This document shows positions 1 to 11,842 of a stretch of 64,000 bases of DNA, in pieces (the first letter of the stretch is position 1; the number at the start of each line of letters is the position of its first letter). The notes beneath the pieces were generated by a model. It was not told the DNA's origin. It ran no database searches and was given only the letters and a program-made list of their open reading frames with translations. The position numbers and the translations under genes are program-made. The stretch lies in the NCBI GenBank assembly GCA_021030915.1, contig JAGEMR010000148.1, positions 1 through 64,000 of the forward strand. The letters run 5' to 3'. The DNA is from Astrothelium macrocarpum (Eukaryota; Ascomycota; Dothideomycetes; Trypetheliales; Trypetheliaceae).

Positions 1-222
1 TCCAATCCAATTCTAATTCATTAGTTATGAATTATTCAAATAATTAATAATACCCGCTTATCATTCCGATGTCTGGTTGCAACTCCTCTAAGACATTATT
101 GCCCAGCAGTTCATCCTGGGCATCGGATGTGGACCAAAAAAATCTTGGGGTTGTCGCCCCAGAACCTAACAAATACAGAATGCGTCGGCTAATCAACATA
201 CAGCAGTCTCTTTCTTCCCCTC

Positions 223-1954
223 TTAAATACTTCGTTTAGCTTCTAGATCCTGATGATCCATGATGAACTCTTGATCTACCCTTATACCACCATTTCCACC
301 ATCTTTAGAGAATCCAGTCCACGTACCAGACTCGCTATCTTTAGCTGCGCCCTGAACAGAATTTTCGATACTCATCTTAGGGGCGTTCGAGTAGGAGACG
401 TGATCCATGTTTATACCTGCCACAGAAGAGTCCGATCCAACTCTTTCTAATACTTTCGTTGTATTTCTGGGGCTACGACTAGACCCACTATGTATTGAAC
501 GCAATGAAATCGCTGATCGAACACTGCGAATGATACTCTCTGGGGAGATACCAGCGACCAGAGGCCGCAGGGTTGGAAGACAGATGGCGATCATGCCAAC
601 GCCAAGTTCGACCATACCCCAAAAGACTAAAAGGGAAACGACACCGAAGTCGTCCGTAGCTGCAACTCCTGCAACAGTAGCCTTTTCTAAGACTGTCATT
701 GCTGTCAGCAATCGGACTCTACCATAAACCGGATCTATGGGGAGCTCTCACAAGTAGGGCCAAAAATCTCCGAGAAGATAGCAAGCCGTGTAATTCCGCA
801 AGCAACGGCACTAAAACGGCATCAGCATCTTCTCACTACAGGATAGCTATCAGGGGTTGCAATGAGAAATGTCGCTTGAGCCCGTCAGAGACACAATCGC
901 CGTACGCTTCGTTGGGAGGTCCTCAAAAATAATAGACGCGAATATCTTTAGGGAATTTTCTCAGAATAACTTTCACGGATTCTGATCGCTTCTAATGGTA
1001 TGAGGTCCTCCCGACGAGGCGTGCGGCGATTTATATCTTTTGCAGTCGCGAGTGACATTTCTTATCGCAGCCATTAGTGGAGCCGTCAGCAAGTAGACTT
1101 ACAGCATTCCGATCAAAATGACTCCGCAGATGGCGAACTTTCTCCGCAAGGTCGTGTGTAGATTGAATATCTGGATGCTTTAGCGAACGGGTTCTGTGGT
1201 CTTCTTTGGAGGACTACTGATCGTACCAACGGTATAGGCATAACGAGCAAAGTCAAGTCGACAATGGTATCAGTGATTGAATATGCTAGAAGAATTCTGA
1301 ATGTATCCACGCATTCTTCTTTCAAGGTCAACAGCGATTTCCAGTTGGCGTTCAGATTCTTGCCGCAGGCCGCCGCGATCGTAATGGTAAAAGTAACAGC
1401 CCAAACAATAGTCACAGTGCATGTAATCCAACTGATAATATCAAAGGCCCTTCCGCGAAAAAGACGCCGATAGAAAAACAGGATCGAGAGTTTGATGAAT
1501 GCCAAAGCTGCAGGATTCATAAGATCGAAGACGGTTTGCAACTGGGCTCATTGTCACAAGGGGCGCCCAATATAATAGGATGAACACAGGTAGTCTGACT
1601 TACCATTCCAAGCATTCTCACGGATGGTGAATCATCGGTCAAGAAATTCGTCGGATCATCAATGTCGTATATTGGAGAATGGTAGCCAAATGTGTGCATT
1701 GCAGAGCCAGTTATCATAACTGCGCCTTCGGCCCAGACAAGAATCTGCCCGATTTAATTAAACTACTCAACCATAGTGCACGAGAACGCGGTTTATTCTT
1801 AACTTACCAGAGCCGGTATACAAAGCCAGTCATCCCATGATAGGTCTGTCTTGCGCTTGTGACGAAGCAAAAATCTCGACGTCACGGCGCAGAGTCCGAG
1901 GAGTGGAAAGATGACCCCAACAGCGATAACACTTCTTGGATTGACATAGGTCAT
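223..1954 (-). CDS. PTH11/rhodopsin-like seven-helix membrane protein
   Basis: Integral plasma-membrane protein of the fungal rhodopsin-domain family (PF20684 type), often described as PTH11-like receptors; the ligand is unknown. Exons on the minus strand: 1954-1808, 1744-1604, 1541-1227, 1170-1103 and 718-223, giving about 388 aa with frame kept at every junction. Visible family signatures are an early helix followed by DLSWDDWLCIPALI, the helix AALAFIKLSILFFYRRLF, the MPIPLI segment before FNLHTTLRRKFAICGVIL, and the helix LLVFWGMVELGVGMIAICLPTLRPL. After that comes a hydrophilic cytoplasmic tail of about 120 residues rich in Ser and Gly. I chose the ATG at 1954 because it sits just before the first helix; an upstream in-frame extension to 2077 exists. 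The last intron (719-1102, 384 bp) is far longer than the other three (56-63 bp), so its boundaries are the least certain part. Confidence 0.8.
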
Positions 1955-3770
1955 TGTGAAGAAAGATTCCAATTCAATTATGACAATTTTAGGTGGAGTA
2001 GACTCTCCTAGTTGCCAAGATCGCGCGAAGACATAAGAAGAGACTGCAGGATAGATACGTACTAGAGAAAAAGGCAAAGTAGTCCAGGGATAACAAAGCG
2101 CGAAAAAGCATTTAGGAATGGCGGTTGGTGGTAGGCCACCTCGTATTCACGCCTCCTGGTTCATACACTAATATACCTCAAGTAATACTAGCAGCATCAC
2201 CCTGGTGCGCACTAGTAAGAGTGCCACCCTTTTGACAACGGAAATGTAGCTAAAACCAAAATTCAAGTCGCAATCAACTTCAAAACTAATTTTCGAGTAT
2301 TTTGAAGTGACTCAGTTTTTGAGAGATCCGTTATTAACTTTGGACGATAAGTAAATGTTTAGAACTCTTGATAATTTGTTGTTGACTTTGAACGATGAAT
2401 GAACCTTTGAAACTCTTTACATGCGGCTAAAGAGGAGGATTTTCGCTAGCTAATAGTAGTTAGGCTGGCACAGTCACCAGATAACACCAGGGTGACATGT
2501 TCACCTTTCGTCTTTGAAAATTCTTTCGTTCTTTTAATGCGCCATATACGCACATACTCTTCCCAGCTGATATTTGCCTTACCAAGAAATGCTGGCAGTA
2601 TTTTGCTTACCTGATCACGTCATTCGAGCGATTGCAGTGTTCTGACTGTTGATTGTTAAGACTTCGTAAGGAGCTTGATCTTGAGATGGTGTGGCGCGCC
2701 GCAAAAAGCAAGATACATCAGGGGTAAAAGCCGCACATGCAATCGGCAACAGGCGAGGAGGCAACAGGCGAAGAGGCAATCCGTGCATCATGTTGGACGT
2801 CCCTTGTCTTGTCACAGTACTTTGCCATTATCATCAGGAAAATATTGCGAGGCGCAGATAGCACGAGGTTTTGCATGAACGGCAGCTCTAATGCTACTCC
2901 ACAATCGTCCACGCATGACAGAACCAAGGCGATCATTAAAGCATAAAATGGCCAAGCCAATGAGATCATGTACATAGGAAATGATGCTGTTGGAACAAAG
3001 TGACTTGTAGATAAGCTAACTCAATAAGACCTTTTGTGGAAGATAGGCTATAGATCGACAAGATATGCTAGGACTTTACCCCGCAGGCGCACGTGCCCTT
3101 GGCTATGCTCTCGGAGGACTACTTTAGTCTACTTGCCGTCAGTCAATCAGCTACAAGAGGCCTTCACCCTGTTTGCGTGGTACAAACCAACATGCGGGCC
3201 TTTCCCCCCGGTACGGTAAATACCAAGATACTGTGCAGATGCGACTGGAAAATCTAGCACAAAACAAAAGCAAAGCAAAGCATTGACGCACTGTCTATCC
3301 CATCCCTAGTCTGACCACGTCATTTCACAAGGACATGTGGAACAGTTCACAGAGCATCCAAAATCTTAATCCCAGGGCAATTTTCTAGCGCGTGTGTCAT
3401 TACAGCTAGGACTTGTTTCACATCTAGAATTGACTTTCCATGTCTGATTTCAACAAAGTGGTTTTTGACATTTGAAATAAATTCATAAATGAGTTCCAAC
3501 TAAGTCAATGCAGGTATATTGAATTTTTTGGTTTATAAAAAAAAGCAGTTATTACTATTTTTTAGCCCCTGCAGACCATTTTCCCTCTTTCTCAGGATTG
3601 ACTTGCCGGTCAAGTTGCTTTGGTTGGCTGGTGGCCAAGTCCCTTGAATCCCGCGGTGGCAAGGCACTTGGGGTACCTTGTGGTAGCATTTGTAGACCAA
3701 TGTGGAGATTGCTGTCACGGCACACAACTTTTAGGACAACATATTCCGAAGCCACTTCTGACTACATGAA
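1955..3770. other. Intergenic region, no supported gene
   Basis: Reading frames here are short and show no family signature. The stretch holds a possible small inverted-repeat element (2198-2494, listed separately) and a short tandem repetition of a gcaacaggcga(g/a)gag unit near 2745-2775. The last several hundred bases are presumably the promoter of the O-methyltransferase. Confidence 0.5.
2198..2494. repeat. Possible MITE-like inverted-repeat element, about 297 bp
   Basis: The ends carry CACCCTGGTG (2198-2207) and its exact reverse complement CACCAGGGTG (2485-2494). Similarity between the two ends continues inward for roughly 20 further bases at about 60 percent identity, including a shared GTGCCA. 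The inside is AT-rich and non-coding. A clean target-site duplication is not visible; only an offset CAT flanks both ends. It could be chance similarity. Confidence 0.25.
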
Positions 3771-5285
3771 ATGGCGGAACAAAAGCCTAACCCGCGCATT
3801 GTAGAGCTAGCAGGACTTATTGCTGAAAAGACTGAAGCTGTCAATAGCTACCTCCTATCTAATGGTCTTCCTCAGCCGTCCTTTGAGATTGATGGGCCGT
3901 CCGATCTGGGTATCAAGTCCGATGAGATAGAAAATGCTCGAATGACTGCCATTGGAGCTGCTATAGAACTGCAAGATTTATTGCAAGGCCCTATTGCATG
4001 CTTGAGACCTTCGGTAAGCGCTGCAACCAACGCGATCGGAGGTAAATTTGTAACATGATGCTTTAGATCAATCCAACAAGCTTAGAAGCAATTTATCGAT
4101 GGAAAATTGCTGAAAAAGTTCCCCATGATGGAAGCGAGATATCTTTCACCGACCTTGCTGGGAAATGTGGCATTTATGAGCCAAATTTACGAGGAATTAT
4201 TCGCTATGCAATTGTTTACCACCGAGTATTTCGAGAGCCACGAGAAGGATTTGTAGCACATTCGGCTGCTTCTAGAATCCTTGCCAACGACGCGTCGGCG
4301 CATGACGCGTTAGGCATGATGTACGATGAAACAACGAAGTCGTTTGTTCGGGTACAGCTCACGACTCTTCCAAAGGCGTCTTGTGCAGATTTGCTGATAC
4401 TAAGCTTCAATAGACATGCGATGCCATGGAAAGATTTAATAGCCAGGAGCTCAATGAAACGGTATCCATCGCCTCTATTTTATTCTCCTATTTCTTCAAA
4501 AATAACGAGTTCTGCTTTTAGGGCTATTCGCTTGCCCACTGTCCTGGTGAATCGGTGTGGTCGTATTATGACAGTCACCCAGATGTCGCAAAACGTTTTG
4601 CTTCCTCTATGAAATCATTCATGTCGACGCCTGGCCACTCAGCTGAGTACCTTGCCACAGGATATCCCTGGTCCGATCTTCCAAAAGGTAGCAAGGTTAT
4701 CGACATAGGAGGCTCCACAGGACATGTCAGTATCGCAATTGCCAAGATCCATAAGCAAATTCATTTTGTTGTGCAAGATCTGCCAACGGTAACCAATACT
4801 GCGGAACTGGACGATAGTATAGATGCAGACGTAAAGCAAAGGATTGAGTTCGAAACGCACGACTTTTTAACAGAGCAGAAAACGGAGGGAGACGTATTTC
4901 TACTGAGATGGATTTTGCATGACTGGCCCGACAAATATGTCGTGAAGATCTTGAAGAACCTGATTCCAGTGCTGAAGCAAGGTAACAAAATAGTAATAAA
5001 CGATTTCGTAATCCCTGGGCCTGGGAAACTAAACAGTGTCGTAGAAAGGGGCATCAGGTGGGTTGGCCATGCCACTTACTGGTGAACATACCTAATGACC
5101 TCGCTAACCATATCTGTCGTAGATACTTTGATCTCTGTATGATGAGCTTTTTCAATTCTCGTGAAAGAGAGGAGCGGGATTGGTTTTCTCTTCTCCAGCA
5201 GGCAGACGAGCGATTTCGACACGTGAAAACGTGGAGACCGGAACGGGCTTCACTTGCAATCATTGAGGCTACATGGTTGCCATGA
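3771..5285 (+). CDS. SAM-dependent O-methyltransferase (plant/fungal type, PF00891)
   Basis: Transfers a methyl group from S-adenosylmethionine to a hydroxyl of a small aromatic molecule. Enzymes of this family typically tailor secondary metabolites; the substrate cannot be read from sequence. Exons 3771-4013, 4067-4351, 4414-4461, 4522-5057 and 5123-5285 give 424 aa, normal for the family. The N-terminal dimerisation/winged-helix part ends with the 16-codon exon TCDAMERFNSQELNET, which joins GYSLA as in relatives. The SAM-binding glycine motif DIGGSTG lies at residues 253-259, and the catalytic His is H325 in ILHDWPD. The final exon supplies the YFDLCMMSFFNSRERE helix. No second biosynthetic gene is adjacent, so membership of a metabolite cluster is not supported. 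The start is the first ATG in frame with conserved sequence. Confidence 0.88.
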
Positions 5286-5729
5286 AGGAGATATTCGGTC
5301 TGTAGCTGTTAGCTTTCTCGTTAGCTAGATAGTCAGAAGACCTCCAAAATATACTAACTTGTTCTTGCTGAGGGTCGCCTAGTTGTAGTGTTCCGCCATT
5401 TTTGTCGGCCGACGTCATTGGTGCTCTTCTCTCATCTGAACAATCGTCAGCAGGAACAACAGCACGCGACAACCTGTCACGTCTCTCGGCAACTCAACAG
5501 CGGCATACACTGCCTATATGAGTCACCATGTTCGACCTGTATCCTGAAGCAATGGATAGGAAAAAGAAGATATTGTGTATGATCATTCTGGACGCCGATG
5601 CTGCTTACTCCTCGTTCCTTTAAGCTTGCGCAAATTCCCGATAAAGGTGCGGAGCGCCCGGTCTTACTTTTTGGCGAAAAGACATCTTCTTGGCACGAGA
5701 ACCAAAAGCTCTTGTGGTATGCGAGGAAG
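5286..5729. other. Intergenic, likely promoter and leader of the lipase gene
   Basis: Lies between the methyltransferase stop and the lipase start, both on the plus strand. Open frames run through it without any recognisable protein. Nothing else seen. Confidence 0.4.
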
Positions 5730-8700
5730 ATGCTGCTCATTCATCAATCGGGCAACGTAAAGGTTGGCGAGGTTGTGCGGTACGCCTCTAGGCAATTTGA
5801 GATGACAAGTTTATGCTGAGCTACTGTCAGATACACTGTAACATACACTCCTACTGCGGACCGTATCCTCCCTACTCCCCAAAATTTACATGTGAAAATC
5901 AAGAATACTTCAGCCATCCCGTTGCGCGCCGCTTATCTACACGGTCCCTATACTTTGCACGTTTCCGCGCATCCTTCGGTCTTCAATCCAAATCGCAAAT
6001 TAGAAGAGCCTGATAGATATGGTGTGCCAGAATTCGAGCCTATGCTCAAGGCGGGGGCAAACTGGCAGGCAAGACTGAAGATACCTGAAGACATTCGCGA
6101 GAATGGCAGTAGGCCTGATAAATGGGATAGCGAAGGCGAAAGCGCCAGTGTCACATGGATTATCGAAATCGCTTCTCAAATTCTCTTTTCTACTTCCGCT
6201 TCGGTCGACTTCGAGCTGTTGGTTGGAAGGGATGAGAGATCGCTGGACCTTGGATTTGCTGCAGTGGCAGGGTATGGTCATGGTGGGCCAGCAAAACTTC
6301 AAGATCATCAGCAAGGACCGGGCTCTAATCGACATCGGGGACAAGTCAAGGGCGTTTATTCAAAAGCCATCAAGCTGGTAGTTGAAGATACAACAAGCTT
6401 ATGGAACAAGCCAGAGCTGCCAAAATGGGACAGCAACGACAGCGGTAAACTGGTTGAGCCGCCACCAGAGACTCCTGGATCAGAGTCCCCGACCAAAGGG
6501 CGAAAGCAGTCGCTGTCTGATCTCGTGATGCAAAAGAAGAAGCAGAAGAAACTTCATCTCGTCATTCTCACACATGGTCTGCATAGTAATGTCAGTGCTG
6601 ACATGCTTTACCTGAAAGAAAGCATCGATGCGTCTGCAAAGCAAGCCCGCGAAGAAGCGATAGCTCGTAAGAAAGCCCACAGAGAGAGCACTAGTAGTCT
6701 GAACAAGGACGACAATAATGACGTTACGGACTGTGAAGACGATTCTGAAGAAGAAGTAATTGTCAGAGGCTTCACTGGTAATGTCACCCGAACCGAAAGT
6801 GGCATACAATATCTCGGTAAACGACTGGCGAAGCATATCCTTACCATGACGTATCCTGATCAGCCCTTTCTACCCACCAAAAAGTCAATGAAACGGAGCT
6901 TCTCGAGTACTTTTTCTAGCTTTTCCTCAAAAGATGGCGCCTCAGGCCCACCTTCGCACTCTGGCAGCTCCATCCACAAAAGTGATCGAAAACTTGATCC
7001 TCTTCCATATCGATTTACAAGCATCAGTTTCATTGGACATTCACTTGGCGGTGTCGTGCAAACTTATGCCATTGCTTACATACATAAGCATTCACCGCAA
7101 TTCTTTGAGAAGATCAAGCCTGTGAACTTCATTGCGTTGGCCGCCCCAATGCTTGGTTTGAGTAATGAAAACCCCATGTATGTAAAGTTTGCATTGGATT
7201 TTGGGCTTGTCGGTCGAACTGGACAAGATCTTGGATTAACTTGGAGGCCTACAACCATCACACGAAATGGCTGGGGTGCCATGATTGGAGGGCTTGGGTC
7301 AAGTGCTTCCAATAAACAAAAACAAGAAGATCCTGGCTCGAAACCATTGTTGCGCATACTGCCTACCGGTCCTGCTCACCAGATCCTACTTTGCTTTAGG
7401 AATCGAACGCTTTATTCCAATGTTGTGAATGATGGGATCGTACCATTACGCACAAGCTGTCTTTTGTTCCTAGACTGGAGAGGATTAGACAAAGCAGAAA
7501 AGGCGCGTCGCGAAAATGGTCTCATTGGTACCATGGCTTCATGGGGCTGGAAGGAAATTACCGGAGAAAACTCATCTTCCCCGAACCCATCGAGAGCTGT
7601 GCTTGCGGCTGATTTTGAGAATTGGGATAGTGAGGATGGTGAAGTATCGGCTCAACATCCTGACAAATCAGCCGTCCCTCAACCGCCTGAAGGAGCCACA
7701 AATGCAGACAACGAAGTACAGACAGCGACAGAGCCAAAAAGGCATCAATTCCTGAACGACCAGTACGCACCTCAACAACGAACCAGCGAGGAATCTTCCA
7801 ATACCAATATGGAAGAATTGAATCCTTTTACTACTCTTTGGAATTTTCTACGGCCCAATCCCAAATCTTCACACAGCAAACCTCCGAAAGCCAAGACGCA
7901 GCGCGTTTATTCACGTAGTCAAACGCTAAGATCCAATGACTTTGGATCCGACACATCGATCACCTCTCCCAGCTCCAACTCTACCACCACTACTCCAGGT
8001 GTAAGCAGCAGCATCGAATCTAACTCTCAGCCTCAAAGTCAAGACCCAAAGCGACCCATCGCCACAAGAGGCGACTCACTCCTCGAAAGCCCCAACCAAA
8101 ATAATCCACCCCCCAAAACCTCCGTCTTCGAAGCCGCTGGCGACATTCTCAACCCCCCAATACCCCCAACATCCTGGCTCATCGACCCCTCCAAACGCCC
8201 ACGCACCATCTTTCACGACCGTGTCTACCACCCAGAAGACATCCCCCCACCACCGCCCAAAAAATCCAAATCCCTCTCCTTCTCCTCCTCCGCCTCCTCT
8301 CCCGCCTCCACACCCCCAACCACCTCCACCCCGCACCACCCCAGCGATCCCAACCCACCCCCCCTCCCCCCCTCCACCTCCGGCATGCGCGTCGAGGAGA
8401 AGATCGCACGCGCCTACCACCGCGACCTGTCCTGGCGCAAGGTGCTCGTGCGCCTCGAGCCCGACGCACACAACAACATCATCGTGCGCCGCCGCTTCGC
8501 CAACGCCTACGGCTGGCCCGTCATCCAGCACCTGTGCGACACGCACTTCGCCGCCACCTACGCCGCCGCGACGCGCGATGACGCCGAGCCCGGCGCCGAC
8601 CGCGCCAAGGGCCTCGGCGTGCGCGTCGGCGAGGACGGCGAGGAAGTTACGGGGCAGGTGAGTCGTGAGGAGCCGCCGCATGACGTCGACGAGGAGGGTG

Positions 8701-9407
8701 GGAAGAGGGAGGGGAGGGATGAGGTCACGGCGTTGAAGGCGGTGGAGGAGGAGCAGGGCGCGATGGCGTCGGTAAGGTTTTCGCCACGGCCGTTGCGTAG
8801 GGAGGATAGTGTGGCGAGCGAGGCGTGGGATGATGCGTACTTCGAGGGGAGCAGTAGTGGGAGTAGCAGTGATGGTGAGGGGGCGCAGGGAGGAGGGAAG
8901 GCGAGCGATGGACGCACGGCGTTTCAGCGGTTTTTGAGCAAGCCGCTGCAGCAGAAGGGGGGTGAGCCCCGACGGCACTCCGTGCAGCCAACGACGACGA
9001 CGCAGGCTGGTAGTCCAGGCAAGAAGCGCACGAGTCCGCTGCAGATGCAGATGCCGCTGAGCTGGTCAGAGTCGGAGCAGGCACAGATTGCTGACCGGAT
9101 CTCGGCCTCGCCGCCGCCGATTATGGAGGGGCACCGTGGGCTGATTCCGACGCCGAGTAGTCCTGCGAGGAAGGAGGAGAGGCGGCCGGAGACGGCGGGG
9201 TCGAATAAAAGTGGAGGGGTCAACGGACCGAAGACGCCGGGAGGGACAAGTGAGGTGGGGTTAAGTGGTGGGAGGAGGAGCGTCGAGGAGCAGATGGCGA
9301 GTGTGGTGAGGTCTCCCCGAGCTGGTGGACATGGAAGGACAAGGAGTGGGAGCTTTGGCGTTGCGGAACAGGTTGCGAGGATGAGTATGAGAGAGAATGA
9401 GGGATGA
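5730..9407 (+). CDS. DUF676 serine lipase/hydrolase, Rog1 family
   Basis: Alpha/beta-hydrolase of the DUF676 family. Characterised yeast relatives (Rog1, Lpl1 group) are acylglycerol or phospholipid lipases at lipid droplets and membranes. A short first exon (5730-5779, beginning MLLIHQSGNVKVGEVVRY) is joined over a 51-bp intron to 5831-9407, giving 1208 aa. I added the small exon because the junction restores the conserved start RYTVTYTP before NLHVKIKNTSAIPLRAAYL. Hydrolase hallmarks are LVILTHGLHSN (oxyanion side) and the nucleophile elbow FIGHSLGGVV with S421. The family's C-terminal block is near SWRKVLVRLEPDAHNNI with RRRFANAYGWPV. The protein is much longer than yeast Rog1 (about 690 aa). 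The excess is low-complexity Ser/Pro/Gly-rich linker and tail, encoded by strikingly GC-rich DNA from about 8.1 to 9.3 kb. Confidence 0.88.
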
Positions 9408-9744
9408 CATATCGAGGCGTAGTCTTGCACGTCTTTGAGGTTTAGTTTGCATTTCCTGGCGTAGAACGCCGAGTCTCTGGGGAACAGGTGGAAGGAATAG
9501 ATTGTAAAACTATCAAAGTAGATCTTCGTTTCAACATAGTCGTCTAAACTTTTATAACGTGCTCCGACTTTTATTCATACATCATCAGCATTGTCGTCAT
9601 TACCACTTTATCACCATCGCAACCTCATGTCTCATTTCTCATCCTTCATCAGCTCCGCCCTCCAATCCCCTCTTCTACTCAAACACCCAATCCCCTTCAC
9701 CTCCCCCCACCAAACCCCCTCCTTCACCTTTCTACCCCCTTCCC
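9408..9744. other. 3'-3' intergenic region between convergent genes
   Basis: Terminator space between the lipase (+) and the unknown gene (-). It is pyrimidine-rich on the plus strand, with runs such as ctccccccac. No gene seen. Confidence 0.4.
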
Positions 9745-11499
9745 TCAACTCACCATCCTCCTCCCCCTCCCCATCAGCCTCCCCACCAACCCGACCTTCC
9801 TCCCCTCCTCCTCCCCACCACCACCACCCTCCTCCCGCTCCCTAACCCCAACCCAAAACCCCCTCCGCCGCCTCCCCACCTTCACGCCCGCACTATTCCT
9901 CACCCACCCGCCCCCCTCCTCCCGCACCATCCCCACCTCCACCGCCACCTCCTCGATCCTGCGTGTCGCAATCGCCGTCGCCACCCCGGGCTCCCTGCTC
10001 GCGCCCGCATACGCGATCTGGAACGCGCGCAACGACGCCACGGCCGCGGGCGTCGTGCAGTATGCGAAGAGCAGGGTGAGTGCGGCGCGTGTCCGCGAGA
10101 CGCCGCAGCCGAGGTCGATGTCGAGCGGGTTGGTGCAGCGCGGCGTGGCGCGGGTGGGCGGGCTGCGAGGAGCGGGGAGGAGGTGCGTGCTGGCGTGCTC
10201 GGATTGTAGGCGGTCGGAGAGGGCGAGGAGGCGGCCGGCCCAGTAGCTGGTGGGTTTGGCGGTGGAGATTTGGAGGTGTGTGAGGTGTGGTGGCGTTGGG
10301 GTGTCGCTGTCGTTGGAGGAGTCTTCTTCGGGGAGGAGGGTGGTGGTGGTGGTTGGGCTGTGGTGGGTGGATTTGGTTGTGGTTGTGGGTTGGGAGATGG
10401 ATGGAGTGGGGGGATGGAGAGGGCGTAGGCGTTGATGTCGTGTGAATCCATGGTGGGGTTGATCATTGAGACTGTTTGTGGTACTGATTATTGGTTGACT
10501 TTTTCCTCGTTGCATCACCTGGTTTATGGGAGTCATGTAGTAGATTCCGGCATGCTCGTCTGTCTTTTGCAATTTAGTCGCTCGTCTTGGGGTTGGATTG
10601 ACGGCAGCCTTCCTAGACTTGAGTAATTCGTCTTCAAGGCCCATGTCTGATTCATCAATCCGGATCCGAACATCTTCTTGCGACATTGGCTTGAAGCTAA
10701 TAGGAGCTTGAGCCTTGGATCGATGGTGACCAATATGGCAGTAGGGTTTGGTTACGGAAGTACTGATGTTTTCTTTCTTGGATCTCTCTGTCGAAGGTGG
10801 CGTAGCCTCTATTGTAGGTAGTGCAGGTTGTGTGCTTGACTTTTGTAGGCTTGATATTCTCGGAGGCCGTATAAATGTGTTTCGCTTTGGTGTTACTGGG
10901 AGAGGTTTGACTCGATCGGAAGGGCATGGTTTGCCGATGTTGGTCGGTGTCGGAATTCTACTCAATGAGGCAGACGAATTTGGCGAAGCCACTAACAAAG
11001 GACGCGTTTCGCTAGGCTGCCGATTTCCAATACTAATAGGTAAGTGACTAAATGTATGGCTACGCGGTGCTGATGATTTGGATGGATGGCGAGCATGATG
11101 CCCAGTAGAATGTCTATTTCCTGAGATGGGTCTCATGGGCGGTCTTTCAGTCGCTTTGATCTTGGTCTTTTCGGTCAACGGAGAAATAATATCGGAGCCA
11201 ACTCCTTGGATAGCTGGGTCAGTCGCAGGATTGACAGCATCCGTGGTTTGCCGCCTTCTAGTGAATGGAATCCAGGAGGCAAGTGAAGAATGAGGATTGC
11301 CAAACGACGTGATGGAAGTGATGGAGCTCAAGCGACGTAATTTTTTGAGATCTTCATTTGTTTGGCCCTCAGAGGGGACACGTGAAGCTCGAATGTTTGG
11401 CATATTGCTCGAGGTCTGCTGCGTTGCTGGGTTACTCAACTCCTCCCATCTGGCTCGAAGCAGGTGAAAGTCATGTGCGACCGTTTCAAGAGTAGTCAT
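9745..11499 (-). CDS. Unknown fungal protein, Ser/Thr/Pro-rich with a folded C-terminal patch
   Basis: I do not recognise the family. From the ATG at 11499 (MTTLETVAHDFHLLRARWEE) it reads as one exon of 584 aa. Most of the chain is basic, Ser/Thr/Pro-rich and probably disordered. The only segment that looks folded is near residues 440-540: SYWAGRLLALSDRLQ, then a helical stretch RTRAALTLLFAYC and LRAFQIAYAGASREPG. A basic Gly/Arg tail ends the protein. The open frame extends upstream to 11652 without an ATG. The sequence gtgagttggg at its edge looks like a 5' splice site, so a short upstream coding exon is possible. Translation in this frame matches natural domain-like sequence better than the long opposite-strand frames created by the GC-rich composition. 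Confidence 0.6.
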   Translation of the reverse strand: MTTLETVAHDFHLLRARWEELSNPATQQTSSNMPNIRASRVPSEGQTNEDLKKLRRLSSITSITSFGNPHSSLASWIPFTRRRQTTDAVNPATDPAIQGVGSDIISPLTEKTKIKATERPPMRPISGNRHSTGHHARHPSKSSAPRSHTFSHLPISIGNRQPSETRPLLVASPNSSASLSRIPTPTNIGKPCPSDRVKPLPVTPKRNTFIRPPRISSLQKSSTQPALPTIEATPPSTERSKKENISTSVTKPYCHIGHHRSKAQAPISFKPMSQEDVRIRIDESDMGLEDELLKSRKAAVNPTPRRATKLQKTDEHAGIYYMTPINQVMQRGKSQPIISTTNSLNDQPHHGFTRHQRLRPLHPPTPSISQPTTTTKSTHHSPTTTTTLLPEEDSSNDSDTPTPPHLTHLQISTAKPTSYWAGRLLALSDRLQSEHASTHLLPAPRSPPTRATPRCTNPLDIDLGCGVSRTRAALTLLFAYCTTPAAVASLRAFQIAYAGASREPGVATAIATRRIEEVAVEVGMVREEGGGWVRNSAGVKVGRRRRGFWVGVREREEGGGGGEEEGRKVGLVGRLMGRGRRMVS

Positions 11500-11842
11500 T
11501 CGTGTTCGTAATAGGTGATTGAGGGGTTTCGGACATATGCTTGAGAGCTCGGGTAAACAGATTCGAGTCGCGTGGTTGGATTTGTTTTCGTCCTGCCGGA
11601 AGGAGCAATGAACACCTCTACACCCGATGACAATGTAAATAACCCAACTCACTCATATCTGTGTCGTGTTTCGAGTCACATCTGATGCTCGTTATCACAT
11701 TAGACTGCACAAGATTCAATGTTATACATTTGGTATTACCCAGACGTCGTGTGTCGAGCGTCTCCAACGCCATGCCTATCCCAAATGCATCTAACTTGCC
11801 ATCTCCAGTCTAAATTTCAATAAAAATGCCACCGGCCCATGC
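11500..11842. other. Intergenic region between two minus-strand genes
   Basis: Upstream region and leader of the unknown protein, and downstream region of TFB2. No gene seen. Confidence 0.4.

Noticed and set aside
3771..5285. Secondary-metabolite cluster around the O-methyltransferase
   Set aside because: Neighbours are a receptor-like protein and housekeeping genes; no synthase, P450 or transporter is adjacent.
8076..8978. 300-codon minus-strand frame inside the lipase gene
   Set aside because: Product is Gly/Trp/Arg-rich with no domain; it arises from GC-rich codon bias of the real gene on the other strand.
9559..10209. Pro/His-rich plus-strand frame
   Set aside because: Low-complexity translation of C-rich DNA opposite the unknown 584-aa gene.
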